Numbered from the stretch's first letter, positions 12,501 to 23,714 are shown. The stretch: DNA of 64,000 nt from Branchiostoma floridae (GCF_000003815.2 NC_049993.1:706523-770522); one strand, 5' to 3'. The notes: a model not told the origin generated them from the sequence alone. A program made the numbers and translations.

Positions 12501-15500
12501 TCACTGTTGTTTGTAGTGCATAAACTGTAAACTGCCAAATGGGATAGAACACCAGTGTAGGGAAAAACAGTACAAGCTGCTTATCTGGTTGGCAGCATTA
12601 CTCAGGTGCAAATGAATGCCTAGCTTCAGATAGGGACGTCCCACATGCAGATAGAGGTAAATGGAGGTCCCGTGTTTGGGAATCTCTGAGTCACACCCCA
12701 CACACGTTTAACAACCCACTACGCCTTTGGAGAAAGAGTTTAGACGCAAGCCCTGGTGTGTGACGGTGCAAATCCTTCTGTCTGGAGTTGTGAATTCACT
12801 GCAAATCACCCGGATAGAGGCTTGGCAAACCTCTGTCCTGTATCAGCCTTACAGTGATTTACACTTGTCACCAGGATGGGAGACCTGGTGCATCTTGTAT
12901 CAGCCTTGAAAGGGTATGCAACTTCGTAAGGGGAGGTTTAACCCACAAGGTGCGGTATAACCCTGTTTGTTGATTACCTACCTATCTGGAAATATTTCTT
13001 TGATCCAAACACACCATGATGGACTGATTTTGGTAAGTGTGGTGGGTTTAATGAGCTGAAGGTGTGACTCTCCATTTACAATCTATGCAAATACAAGGGA
13101 TGTCCCCAACTGAAACTTGGCACTAAATCACTTAATTACACCAAACTAGAGGAACGAAATTGGAGTCAGGAATTCGAACTAGGAACCTACTGTTTCTGAG
13201 TCAACAACTCTGACCACAAGGCCTTGTGTGGTCTATGTGTGGTGTATGTGTGGTGTATGTGTGGATGTTCCATCAATCCATTTTTACTCACCAACAAATA
13301 TCTGACAGGGCACGGAGGGAAACTCCTTCTTTAGCTGCTGCAGTAGGTCGAGAACTGGATCTCCGTTGTCTTGCACACAAAATAAAATCTCAAACTGTAC
13401 AGAAGAAAACAGAAATTCCATCATTATGTATATGTACATGTAACAGATACTTATTGGTAATACATAGTAACATTTACATGTAAGTACAGTACATTGTATA
13501 TGGCTCTACTCAACAATGCTTTACATGTACAAAATGTACATTGTACATGCATGACATTACAAACAGATAAAGCTATTTGAGATGAATGTTTCTAATATAA
13601 TTGTGTCACTATGTGGTGCCTGCTTGATGTTTTAATGTACACAATCAACAGTAGAAGGAAGTCCAGGATCTGTTTTTTCTATTCGTTTGATTTTATATAT
13701 ATCAAAAGTTAGAAATTCACCGTTGAAAACATCGACAAGTCTGGCATGTTGCTTAGTGTCTTTTTTCATATTCATTTTCATATTCATTTTTATTTATTTC
13801 TTGCAAGGCCATGTTGATGGATTCAATCGATGACATCTGCACATACATCACTTTTGGCCATTTCCAAAAACAAAACAAAAACGAGCATATAATTCACAAA
13901 GCAGCTGCAGAAGGAACAAATATATGCCACAGAAAAATCTCATAGCACAGTAAAGTTAACTTCAAGGTCAAAGATGATGTGAAAGAACAAACATGAAAAA
14001 TCTATTATTCTATCATATAATGATATATCATATCGTAAGCTGTACGTATGTTAAGCCATTTGTTCAACCTTCCTGACCTATTAGATTTCATTATGAAGGC
14101 ATTTTTTTGGCTTATTAATGGCTTTTTTTAATTGCAGATGTCATCCAATTTTCTTAATAATCAAATCAACATGGCCCGTAAATATAGCAGGGCTCGAAAT
14201 ACTTTTTTCTACATACCTGCACTGGTGCAGGTAACATTGAAAATTACCTGCACCAGATAAATTTTACCTGCACCACTTTGAATTTAGGAGGTATGGTTCA
14301 TACTAAAATTGTTCAGAAACCATTTGCTACATTTTCTTTTATACATAGGTGTTAACAGTCAAAGCAGCAAATACTAGTAACAATCCACATACACCTGCAT
14401 CATAGGACATTTATGCGTAAAACCCAGTACATGGACCAGTGCAGGTTAGGTGCAGGTAGACACCAGAAATACCTGCACAGCTCTAATTTTACCTGCACTA
14501 ACCTGCATATACAGGTGGTATTTTGAGCCCTGTAGTTATTCATGATTGGGTAATAGTACATATGCGAGACTCACCTGTGGATAATCTAATTTAAAAAAGG
14601 TTTCTAAGTTGCTCCTGAGGTTGGGATCCACACCTGTGAGAGGTTTTAGGATAGAAACACCTGGAACCTCTGTCTTCATAAGGAAGGCTGGGGGAGGGGG
14701 GCGGTGCAACTTGTATCTCCTGCAGAAGGGAAAAATAAACACTGTGAAAACAAGTACATTTGCTATTATGGCCCTTAGAAGTATGTCAACATAAACCTCA
14801 AAGTGCCGCGAGCTTTAAGATATCATTCATGAGGAACCCTTTAGGGTACCCACTGGGAGTAATACATGAATGAGACCATTAACACAAGTTTATTCAGCCA
14901 TTTTGTTTTGGATAGATACTGTTGAGTGCACACTCAGAGTAATACATCAATGAGACCTCAAGTAGACCCTAACCAGAAAGGTCATGACTAAGATCAAAAC
15001 ACTTGGTCCAAAATCTGGGGCAGGCAAATCTAGGACCTCTTGCCTGGCCTTGGCTTGTCCTACATGTAATTATATTAAGTGTATGTGATGAAAAGTTGAT
15101 GGGGAGGGGGCTAGCATGAGTGGAATTCCCATGGGAGTGACCACTAAAGATGACCTTCATTCCACAAAAAGCTCTAGAATATGGTAAAAAAAAATTTATT
15201 ATTGATCATTTCACTCAATCATCTTCACCATTCAGAACCTAAGTTCTTTGTTTCGGGTATCATTATCATGAAATTTAGTAGTATTGAGTATTGCAATCCT
15301 AGAATCCATATGAAAAATTTGTTGACTCCCGAATTCAACTTAAGTTAAAGGAAAATTATCAGGGTTGGAAATACTGAGTTTATCTGCACTGAACACAAAA
15401 TTGGAGCTGGGCACCTACAATGTAGTTTTGGACAGTGGGTACATCTAGATAAGATACTCGACATGTGTGTAAGGTTATGTATGTAAAACTAAAAGTATCT

Positions 15501-18500
15501 AGTAGTATACAGCATATTCTTGTTTATTACATGTAAGTGGGAAAAAAGACAAATGTTTGTCTCAACTCACTTGTTTTTAGTTAGAATTCCAGGCATTTGT
15601 ACCCATATTTTATTCTGTGATCCTACACATTTTGGTTTGGTACACCATTGACAATTCAACTTGTTCTCATTGTTGTCTTGCTAAATTTCACTCAAGAAAT
15701 CTAAAAGAACCAAGGCGGTGTGACCTATAAAAATACCTACTTGTAGTAGTACTACATAAGCAAATGTATGCCAAGGAGACTGAAGCAATTAAATCATTAT
15801 TACTACAGTGAGCACTACTGTAAATGCAGAAATGTTTGTGATGGTTTTATGTTTGCAATTTTCGCAGTGACCACTTTACCGCAAACTTAAAACCACCGCA
15901 AACATTTTTCCATTACGGTTTAAGCCTACAGTCTATGGCGCTACCGCGAACTACCAAAAACCACTGCGAAAACTCCATTTTCCTTCTAACGTGAAATTAA
16001 ATCCCCTCCAAATTCAATGCGTTTACAGTATACACCGTTTCCCCTGTATTCTCTATGCGAAAGCAAACCTCACTGTTTACTGTTAATCAGAACTGTCGTC
16101 CTTGTAGCTGAGAAGACGTCTCCGCTTACAAGATATACAGAGGAACCAATTAACACAAAGGTAACAACAAACAAAGCATGCTGAACCTGTCACACAACAC
16201 TGTACACAATAGTCCAAGGACTTGTGCCTGAGGGTGATTCCAATTGACCCTGTATGTATGTACTGTAAATACAGAAACTTTCGCGCTGGTTTAATGGTCG
16301 CGGTTTTTGCGGTGGCCGCTTCTTTCACTGCAAACTTTTTTCCATGGCAATAAGAGACTACAGTCCATGGTGCTACCCCAAACTTAAAACCACTGCGAAA
16401 TGTCCCTTTTCCAGCTACCAGGAAATTAAATCCCCGCAAACTTAAATGCATTTACAGTACATGCAGAGCAAAGGTGGCACCATGAAATTTCATATGGGGA
16501 GGGGGGCAGATCTAAATTTTGCTGAGCTGTTTTCACCTCTTTCTAAGCACTGAGATGTGGCAATCCTAGGGGCTTGAGAGGAATGTTGAAATCTTGATGC
16601 TCTGATTCTAAAGTGTGATATTTCCCGCATTTTTGCTGAATCCCCCTATTTCTTAAAGGCTGTATCATTGCCTGTATGGTATGTTTGCTGAATGTTCATG
16701 GCATATACTACCACTGAAACCTATCATTCATAATCCTGATAAAAGAGATGTATTTGTGAAGGTAATCCAAAAAGACCCCGTGTAATCACCAGCTTATATT
16801 ATTATTACCCACAGAAATGTAATTAAAAAGTTTGCGAACAAACGATAAACTGAGGAACTTTCTGAACCTACCGATTAGCATATCATCAGTTTTTATGTTT
16901 ACCTCCACAAAAGGAAACATTTTGCGTTCGTTCAGTTCTTTCATCCTCTTCTTCTTCTCCAGGCAAATAAGGTCAATGACCTGGATCACTGTCACCATGG
17001 TTACCGATAAAGTAAGTGTAAGTTGTCACCTATCATGCTGGGTGTTAACAACATATTTAGGGGACTTTATCTGGTTGGGGTGTTGGTTCTGCCCCTTTTG
17101 ATTTTTCTTATGTTTAGAAGATAAAAATCATGTTGGATATAAATGGACATTTCCAAAACTCAGATTATCACAAATTTTATGATATAAGGAGGCTTTCTCT
17201 TGCAGAGGTGGCTGAGAAAAGGAAATATGAATTATTATAATGATTGTCAGGTTTTGGTAGTGTCAGACAGGTAACCAGCATGAAATACCACCTTCTTTTT
17301 ACTTGGGCATTCAGATCTGGTTCAACAGATATAGACCTCTATTCTACTATCCTCCATGGTCTGGTGCTTTCCCCCACTATGTTTATCATCATCATCATCA
17401 CCATCATTATCAACAACTACTAGTAGGGGCCTAGTACAAAACCATTTTTCCTTGTTCAACATCATCATATTATCATCATCCTGTGTATGGATTAGAATGA
17501 TATTTTGTTGGTGATGATAGTGTAACAGTGGTGTTCAAGTACTGCCTATGGTCCTTGCCCAAGGGCACTAGTGCTTTTGTGGCGACGGTGATAGCGTTCG
17601 TGATTTGTGATCTGCCGACCCCGGTTCGATTCCGGGTAGGGGGCATGTTGTTTCTTTCTGTTCTACTCGCCCCTCTGGTTGTTTCAATAAGGCTACACAC
17701 AGGTGAACACAGTACTTAGTACTGTACTGTGCAGCAGCCTCAGGTCATACTAGTAAAAGGTGAGTACCAGGCACAGGTGAACACTGAGTACCAGTACAGC
17801 TGCCTCAGGTCATACTAGTAGTAAAAGGTACAAATGATGCTGTATATTCTTCTCTCAATACTGTGGATTGATTCATAATGGCTCCCCCTCCCCCATGAGG
17901 GTCAAAATTCTCACAGTGTATTTGTAATTAGAGCATGCACATGCTTTCACAAACACCTATTGTTCCAGCAAGGTAAACTTAAAGGTATTAGGAAATCCAC
18001 AAGCAAACATGATAGTTTAAGTAATGAATGAATATAATCACTGTGAACCCGCTAATTACGTGTAACGTAATCACTGTGAACCCGCTAATTACATGTATAG
18101 TAGAAACATAAACAGAAGGAGATTGTTGATCTTTGAAGCGACAACAACCACTCCCATTATCCTGATCCAGGCACATTCTTGTCTATATCGTCAGCTTAAA
18201 AAATCTGTTCCCTAGATAAGATATATGTGTGTGTGTGTGTGCCACTGTGTTTCTTATGTGTGCATGTAATGTGTCTGTGTGTACTGGTAAAGGTGTATGT
18301 ACTTGTGTATGTACTAGTATGAATGTATGTGTGCATGTGCATCATGTGTGTGCAGGTGAGTGTGTATGTAGAGAGCAATGGCATTTGTTTGGCTGTAGGC
18401 TATACAGCACTAGTAATCAATACAAGTGTGCATGTAAAAGTGTTTGTATTTTTATATATCGCTACGTGTATGTGTGTGGGGAGTATAGTTTGTTTGTAGT

Positions 18501-18636
18501 ATTGCTGTATGTGTATGTGCTATGTGGAAGGGTGTGTCTGTGTATTTAGGGTGACTGTGCATGATAAGTAGTGGTGTTGGTGTGTATGATTTAGTGTGTG
18601 TGTTTGTGTGTGTGTGTGCGTGCACACGTGCGTGTG

Positions 18637-18674
<38 letters not shown>

Positions 18675-19507
18675 GGTAAAGGTGAATGCTTGTGTACATG
18701 CGTGGTTGCACGAGGATGTCCCCCTGCATTTTCTAATACAACAATCAGCTAGCCTGGACAGTATAATAATAAATGATGCTCTTCTTGACTGGGATCATCC
18801 TAACACACTCATTACATGTAAACATTTATCCGGGTGTCAGTACTGATACAACACTGAGATCTTGGTGATGTTCATTCATTCAAAGTGGCTGAAGTGGGCC
18901 AGTGTCGTTACTTCAGCTTAGTTTGACGTTTTCATAATTTGATGAGGCTGGCCTAACCAAAATCAAACTAGGACGAGTTTAGAGTGTGTGGTATTTACGT
19001 AAAGAAATCGTATTTAGCCCAAACGGCTAATTCCATAAGGAATCGTGTTTTTGGTACAAATTTGTGCCACCCGACTGCCCAAAGGATCGGTCATGTTCCT
19101 ATTACACAACACAGAGTCTGACATGCTTGGACTCTCAACCAGACACCAACACGTGAAAAAACCTTCTATCCTTGAAGATCTATTCCTACAAGTACAAACA
19201 GAGCTCCAAAAACAGCAGTTTTGTTTGCTAGAATGTCCACAAATAACGGCTAACGGACCTGTCCTTACGGTCATCCCAGACCCGGCGAAAGGCGGATCAT
19301 TTGAACACATCGAGGAACAGCAGAACACGCATATGTATGAGAAGGGAAGGTGTAGATAACCTTACATTCTATGTACGTACGAATGAAAACATCTACTTAC
19401 CCATAGATAAGTGCTATGATGTGGGTGAACCATATAAGACAGAAACAGCCTAGGACGAGCGCGGCCACGACGTCTGCTACACCCACCGACATCATCGGGT
19501 CCGCCAT
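6555..19507 (-). CDS. UGCG: Ceramide glucosyltransferase (UDP-glucose:ceramide glucosyltransferase), 9 coding exons, complete
   Basis: Transfers glucose from UDP-glucose to ceramide on the cytosolic Golgi face, the first step of glycosphingolipid synthesis (family knowledge, GT21). Exons in transcript order: 19507-19401, 14719-14575, 13394-13292, 12119-12018, 10235-10123, 9582-9404, 9183-9097, 7819-7630, 6719-6555. All have AG/GT borders and matching phases, sum to 1191 nt and give 396 aa, close to the vertebrate enzyme (about 394). The N-terminus has one hydrophobic anchor (residues 10-34). Motifs seen: CVQDNGDP (90-97), CDSGIR (147-152), LAEDYFMAK (237-245) and the RMSRW form of the (Q/R)xxRW signature (276-280), split over exons 7 and 8. 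The C-terminus is hydrophobic, then [12 protein letters not shown] before TGA at 6557-6555. The start is the only ATG-led frame joining exon 2 in phase. Introns are full of repeats but no exon is broken. Confidence 0.95.
8498..8656 (+). repeat. Dispersed repeat, copy 1 (UGCG intron)
   Basis: A segment of about 150 bp starting GTTGGCATCCATCTGTCTCGG, with a second copy in the same orientation at 11478-11640. Shared blocks include GGTAGGCAGACAG, GGGGTGTGCACTT and TCTCGTCTACTG. No terminal repeats seen; origin unknown. Confidence 0.75.
8661..9054. repeat. 36-bp minisatellite, 11 units, in UGCG intron 7
   Basis: Eleven head-to-tail 36-bp units beginning GGTTCTGTAATAGAG at 8661, 8697, 8733 and so on to 9021. 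The only clear unit variation is GAGCAC versus GAGTAC (GAGTAC in units 5, 8, 9, 10). Because 36 is a multiple of 3, no stop interrupts the array in the two reading frames that are open, one per strand. It begins only about 40 bp from the exon 7 donor of UGCG. Confidence 0.97.
9717..9960 (+). mobile_element. LINE 3' fragment (reverse transcriptase C-terminal tail)
   Basis: The plus frame at 9717-9861 reads [16 protein letters not shown], then [10 protein letters not shown] and a stop. This is the usual C-terminal end of CR1/L2-group LINE polyproteins (FPRTI...WN.L...SLDSFK). The sequence after the stop is probably its 3' UTR. It is severely 5'-truncated and lies in a UGCG intron, antisense to the gene. 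Confidence 0.7.
10490..11094. mobile_element. Large inverted-repeat element with nested long-TIR MITE (left part of pair)
   Basis: The core at about 10698-10894 has long inverted ends: AATACCCCCCTCACATTAGG on the left, mirrored by CCTAATGTGAGGGGGGTATT on the right, followed inward by GATCGGACGACGAGTCTGCG and its complement. Outside the core, 10490-10697 and the reverse complement of 10895-11094 are also alike (GTCCCCAGCA...AATTCC, GTTTATAAAGGT), so the palindrome extends about 200 bp further each way, up to the gap. Confidence 0.75.
11095..11194. other. Assembly gap (100 N)
   Basis: Run of exactly 100 N inside a palindromic repeat region of a UGCG intron. The round length suggests a gap of unknown size. 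Confidence 0.99.
11221..11383. mobile_element. Long-TIR MITE, second copy in inverted internal orientation, left end lost
   Basis: Arms GACGACGAGTCTGCGAG (left) and CTCGCAGACTCGTCGTC (right). The interior is the reverse complement of the interior of the copy at 10698-10894. The right end keeps the full CCTAATGTGAGGGGGGTATT terminus. The left end starts inside the arm, so about 35 bp of terminus is missing. Confidence 0.75.
11478..11640 (+). repeat. Dispersed repeat, copy 2 (UGCG intron)
   Basis: Second copy of the repeat at 8498-8656, diverged in the middle, with an extra local duplication of CTCGTCTACTG near its right end. Confidence 0.75.
11650..11915. repeat. 65-bp tandem repeat, 4 units, with AP-1-like sites
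   Basis: Four units of about 65 bp, each holding TGTACTTAAAGCTA, a TGACTCA-type site, TTTCTGACCTT and GTAAGAATGAACTTTAAGGAC. Perfect TGACTCA occurs at 11737-11743, 11802-11808 and 11867-11873; the first unit reads TGGCTCA instead. TGACTCA is the AP-1 consensus (established knowledge); activity here is not shown. The array is in UGCG intron 4. Confidence 0.9.
11937..12034. repeat. 49-bp tandem duplication covering the UGCG exon 4 splice donor
   Basis: The block CAGTTAGTGGGTGTGACC...GTACGTACGTACC...GATCCCGCT occurs twice, 49 bp apart. On the minus strand both copies carry the exon end ATCAGAG followed by GTACGTACGT. The donor at 12017-12016 is the one that keeps the UGCG frame; the copy at 11968-11967 is a duplicate donor. 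Confidence 0.93.
12251..12279. repeat. (GAGT)n microsatellite
   Basis: About seven GAGT units in UGCG intron 3. Confidence 0.9.
14188..14532. mobile_element. Short TIR element (345 bp), hAT-like ends
   Basis: Left end CAGGGCTCGAAATAC; right end, reverse-complemented, CAGGGCTCAAAATAC. The interior repeats the motif ACCTGCAC/GTGCAGGT many times in both orientations. CAGGG termini resemble hAT elements, but I cannot see a clean 8-bp target duplication. It lies in UGCG intron 2. Confidence 0.7.
15819..16029. mobile_element. Palindromic MITE, copy 1
   Basis: Ends TACTGTAAATGCAGAAATGT and GCGTTTACAGTA form terminal inverted repeats. The interior holds CGCAGTGACC/CCACTGCGAA, mirrored around a short AT-rich centre (TCTATGGCGCTACCGC). 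A TA target duplication would fit Tc1/mariner-type movement (inference). Confidence 0.75.
16261..16459. mobile_element. Palindromic MITE, copy 2
   Basis: Same family and orientation as 15819-16029, with ends TACTGTAAATACAGAAAC and GCATTTACAGTA. Both copies lie in UGCG intron 1. Confidence 0.75.
17385..17480. repeat. (CAT)n trinucleotide microsatellite
   Basis: Runs of ATC/CAT at about 17389-17415 and again near 17460-17480. Confidence 0.85.
17579..17644 (+). mobile_element. tRNA-like SINE head
   Basis: Has a pol III A-box-like stretch (GTGGCGACGGTGATAGCG) and a B box GGTTCGATTCC within a 5-bp T-stem CCCGG/CCGGG. CCCAAGGGCAC just upstream resembles SINE body sequence. It lacks a convincing anticodon stem and acceptor stem, so a functional tRNA gene is unlikely. 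Confidence 0.5.
18225..18675. repeat. (GT)n-rich microsatellite tract
   Basis: Pure GT runs at about 18227-18241 and 18647-18671, with degenerate TGTGTATGTGC sequence between. Open frames here are products of the repeat. Confidence 0.9.
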
Positions 19508-20415
19508 CTTTCTTCTGTAAACAACCCACAAACCACTGCGCAGGGCGACCCTGGTACTGAGTAGTCTCCGCTAACGGGAGGAATGATTATCCACTTTCAT
19601 CTTAATGAGTCCCATTACAAGTACATTTTACTCCACACAGGCTATATTTTATGGTAAAGTATATGCATTCTTATATGAGTGTTATTAAGAGATACTAAAG
19701 TATCAGCTGAATAAGTATTGTCGTACTTTGAATGAAAAATGATTTGTATTGAATTTGAGTCATTCCTTTAGAATAGTTGAACTATATGTTCTTCCGGTGG
19801 GGCATTAGTCATAGGCACAGGGTGCACGTCATGCGGATCACACCATTCAACATTTGTTTGAACAACATGGCCGCGCCAGGTAACGGGCGGCACAGCCTGT
19901 CACCTGATACACGCAAACAATACTCCTCCAACGGAATCATGCTCCACAGACACCGCCACGCCTAGCAACGGCTGTTCTCCATCAACAAACACAGATCATG
20001 ATTTTCTTGGCAACCACCTTGCGGTGACAATGATGTCACAAAAGTGTCGTAAACTAATAAAAAGCGATATCTTAAGACCCTAATTTACCCCAATTAAGTT
20101 AGATGTGTTCTTAGTAGTTGCTAAGAGACTTGACAACAGCGATAGTTTATGCTTCATACATGTATTAGGTTGGAAGGCGATGACGTCATTGCACTTACGC
20201 GTCCTTGGCATTCTCCGCAGATAACAATACCTGTGAAGAAGTGGATAACAACTTTAACATTTCTGACACGATAGCAGAGATTTATTTCTGTCACAGCATC
20301 TTACATACGTCATATACTTCCGTACGGTTTAACGCTGAAACTGAAAATTGGGACAAATAATATCCAGGCATTTGATAAATGTAACTTTAGTGAAAGCAGT
20401 CAAGATCAGTCAAAC
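19508..20415. other. UGCG 5' flank / presumed promoter region
   Basis: Sequence upstream of the UGCG start codon on the minus strand. TTTACAG directly precedes the short leader AAGAAAG before ATG and could be a splice acceptor for a 5' UTR exon. No TATA box could be assigned with confidence. Confidence 0.35.
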
Positions 20416-20838
20416 GTTACCATGGGTGCCTAATTAGCATTTGCACGAACCCTATGAGAGTTGTACGAACATTATGCGATACGCACAAATCACTATGCGA
20501 AACCACACGAACCTTATGAAAATCACAGGAATCACTATGCCGCATTGCGAAAACTTACGAACCTTATGTGATTTGCATGAATCACTACGCGACACACACG
20601 AACCTTATGCGATTTGCACGAACCTTCTGCGAAACCGGCCGACCACCGCCGGGTCACGAGACATTTCGTCCTTGGCATAAGCTTTGTGTAGATCACATAA
20701 GGTTCGTACGTTTTCGCATAGTGATTCGTGTGATTTTCATAAGGTTCGTGCGTTTTCGCATAGTGATTCGTGCGTATCACATAATATTCGTACGAATCTC
20801 ATAGGGTTCGTGCAAATGTTTAGGCACCCCTGGTTACG
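20416..20838. mobile_element. Fold-back element with tandem CACGAACCTTATG arms
   Basis: Near-perfect palindrome of about 420 bp. Left end GTTACCATGGGTGCCTAA; right end, reverse-complemented, GTAACCAGGGGTGCCTAA. Each arm is itself a tandem series of alternating CACGAACCTTATG and GAATCACTATGCGA motifs. The centre (about 20626-20680) is unique and CG-rich (GGCCGACCACCGCCGGGTCA). No coding capacity. Confidence 0.88.
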
Positions 20839-21351
20839 ATATAATGAGATATCCAATAGTCAACAACGAAATAGGTTTCATATGTTTTAATCGTTAAAAT
20901 TCAAGCATATGACTCCAATTGTGACGTGGTACAGTTGGACTATGATCATTATCAAGTCTTTTGGTTTCCTTGCGTGGCGTATAATAAAGTTCTCGGGACA
21001 AATCAGGAAATGTACAGTTAAGACGTCTAAGGCAGATAAATGTGACCACATGATCTGATTTCCCGTATGTTACCTGGATTTTTTGTTTGACAAACTCCTG
21101 ATTTTAGGTCCCTTAGGAATAGGATAAGGCCACAACAAGTTATGGATGACATATAATAATAATATCCTTTACAGGCTCCAAGAGGACGCAAAACAATGAG
21201 GGTAAAAAACAATTGCAAGTTACATGGCTAGATTATAAAAATAGACACGATAAACGCCGTAACAAGAACTGAAGCGAGAAACATGGTATCACAGCCAACA
21301 TGTCTTTAGTTTTGTATTCAAGATTCATTCACCGGCCTTTCTGGGGCCATT

Positions 21352-21625
21352 TTTAGACGGTCGATTTTCAACTACGAGAATACTAGTACGCCGTGAAGGA
21401 AATATGCCGCGAAAGGAAAAATGCCAGGAAAGGAATATATGTCGGGAAGCTTGTACTCGCCCCCAGTAGTAGTAGTACAGGTACAGTAGTAGTAGTTGTA
21501 GTAGTAGTAGTACAAGTACAGTAGTGGTAGTACAAGCTTCCCGGCATATGCTTTCCCGGCATTTTTCCTTTCGCGGCATATTACCTTCACGGCGTATTCT
21601 CTCAGTTGAAAATCGACCTAAAATC
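21352..21625. mobile_element. Fold-back element with (AGT)n loop
   Basis: Left arm starts GGTCGATTTTCAACT; right arm ends AGTTGAAAATCGACC. Shared arm blocks are GCCGTGAAGG, ATGCCGCGAAAGGAAAAATG and GGGAAGCTTGTAC. The two arms of about 100 bp enclose a loop of AGT/GTA trinucleotide repeats with GTACAGGTAC (about 21465-21535). Confidence 0.87.
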
Positions 21626-22119
21626 ACCCCCCCCCCAACATCTTCCGCCAATTAATTATGCAATGCCCCCAGAAAGGCCGATGAAGGTGGCTATGTATTC
21701 AACAGGTGCACAAAGTGACACTAGTGTGGTAGACTGGTACCATTTACCAATTGACAACTACAGTCAAGGTTCCACATTGGTGTCACTTTATCGAACTTAG
21801 TTTTACTTCTACAGCTACGGTCATGGCTACATGTACCTCACCAGTGTACAAGTACAATCAAGGCTACCAAGCGATATGTCTTCCCATTTTTGTAGCCTCT
21901 CGTCATGTTAACCGTTTCCGGTGGGAACCATTCTTTCTTTTTTCCCTCACAATGAAAGTAATGAGCGCAATGATGTCTTCCATAAGATTTATTTGTTATG
22001 GCCTAATATGCATATACTGAACATTTAAAAAGAACCTCAAATTTGTCAGGAATACATGGAGAAGTTACTGGTATGAGGTTTTATATTGAAAAATATAACA
22101 ACTTGGGGGTTTTCTTCAG

Positions 22120-22232
22120 TATACTGTCGCATTTAAGTTGGCGGGGATTTAATTTCGCGGTAGCGGGAAAAAGGATTTTTCGCTGTGGATTTTAGTTCGC
22201 GGTAACACCATAGACTGCAGTCTAATACCATG
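22120..22232. mobile_element. Palindromic MITE fragment, copy 3 (reversed)
   Basis: One half of the family at 15819-16459 in the opposite orientation: GCATTTAAGTTGGCGGGGAT, TTCGCGGTAGCGGGAAAAAG, then ACCATAGACTGCAGTC. The other half is missing. Confidence 0.65.
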
Positions 22233-22755
22233 GGGATGGGGGGGGGGGGCTACGAATGATAATTCCTTGGCTCTACCGTCTATGATATGGTGCAATGAGA
22301 GTAGACGCTATCTTTTAGATTCAGATTCAGCTTTATTTTTCATTGACTCTGCATGTGTGATATTGAATATTAGATACAACAAGCATGGTGTTTAAAAAAA
22401 AAACTCAGGCGACGAATGGTTACGATGGAATAATTTGTTTTATTATGAACATCATTAGTGATAAACTACCACTATTCTGTGTGACAATTCATATACAATA
22501 AGATTAAACATAGACAATAAAACCTGTACAATTTAAGTAACGAAAAGTATGGTTTCTTTTAAAACAAGTGCTTTGGGTGTGTAAAAGTTTTTTTCTAGTT
22601 ATTTGAATGTGCAGAAGGCGGTCCGTCAAGGGTTGTTGAGTGATGAAATTCATTCCGTCCATTTCAACATCACTGACTTGACGGGTCGCAAGACAAAGTA
22701 TTGTTTATATCAAATGGATGTTTAAAAAGAAAAAAAAAAGGACAATTGAAAAAAT

Positions 22756-22822
22756 ACTCCCTCCTTAGACTCGAAGCCGGGTCGAACCGGGAGCCCTTGC
22801 ACTTACCACTGAGCTACTTCCT
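22756..22822 (-). mobile_element. tRNA-derived SINE head
   Basis: On the minus strand it reads AGTAGCTCAGTGGTAAGTGC (A-box region) and GGTTCGACCC (B box) about 35 bp apart, as in a tRNA. A T-rich stretch follows on the plus strand at 22725-22745. The acceptor stem is poor, so I call a SINE remnant rather than a tRNA gene. Confidence 0.5.
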
Positions 22823-22924
22823 ACAACAAGGGTTCGGAGACCTCATACCTCCTAGTTAACCGCTAGACTGTTATTTTGAATGATTTCGAATAATTAAAAC
22901 CAAATCATCATCACAAACGCTAGT

Positions 22925-23714
22925 GAAACAAGAGTTAGGAGACCTCATACCTCCATGAAATATTCTAATTATGCAAATGACTTTCACATCTGCATAATTC
23001 ATGCTTGGTTATGTACACCTTTAACTAACTTACACAGGTCACAAGGTTAACAATCCAATCACTTACAACATGTACATGAATTAGGACACTTTCACATTAA
23101 TTTTATGTAATATCATGCAAATCAGCAAATTTGCATAATTGATATCGCCTTATCTTCAACCTACCACAAACTACGCATGTTACAGGTATTTGAGTCCTAT
23201 AATGGAAAACACTGTACATATAGACTTTTCTCATTAAGTATGCAAATTTATGCATAACTTGCTTTTCATTATGTACATCTCTTTCAAAGATACATGCATG
23301 CTAAATATCATGGAAATCCATAATTCCTATCTTCCGTTAAGCTCCTTGGATGATTTTGACAAAATTGCCTCTGCAGTTCCAGAGCAAGCCGCTAGGGGGC
23401 CAAAATATACATTAACGGATCCGTTATATATTTAATACACTTTTTCTTGATATCAGAAGCTATCTACCACCATAAAATCAAGACCATAGCATGTCAAGGT
23501 CATAAGATACAACAACAACAAAAATTCTGCTGCAGTACCAAGGTGACATACCTGGGGGCCCAAAATCGACCCTAAACTTCGTCTTTTGAACTCCTGCCTA
23601 CATACCAAATACCATTTCAATTCATCAAGAGGTTCTTGATTTATGGCACGGCAAAGCTTGAACATGTCCGTTCATTCCACGATTCCAACGTCCAATCTGC
23701 AGCCGCAAGATGCA
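22925..23714. repeat. Composite dispersed repeat, copy 0
   Basis: Begins AGAGTTAGGAGACCTCATACC then CTCCATGAAAT. It carries the family modules: TTATGCAAAT, an AGATACATGCATGC block, GCCGCTAGGGGGCCAAAATA and AGCTATCTACCACC. Copies continue at 23715-25495, 25496-27097 and 31730-32130. Confidence 0.75.

Noticed and set aside
16083-16451. 122-codon minus-strand frame
   Set aside because: Lies over a palindromic MITE; composition and position fit repeat sequence rather than a gene.
17579-17644. Functional tRNA gene
   Set aside because: A and B boxes are present but acceptor and anticodon stems do not form convincingly, and SINE body sequence is attached.
18196-18846. Cys/Val-rich and His/Thr-rich frames
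   Set aside because: Pure translation of GT/AC microsatellite.
19045-19359. 104-codon open frames on both strands upstream of UGCG exon 2
   Set aside because: No family resemblance, no splice sites at the edges, and both strands are open alike; probably non-coding intron.
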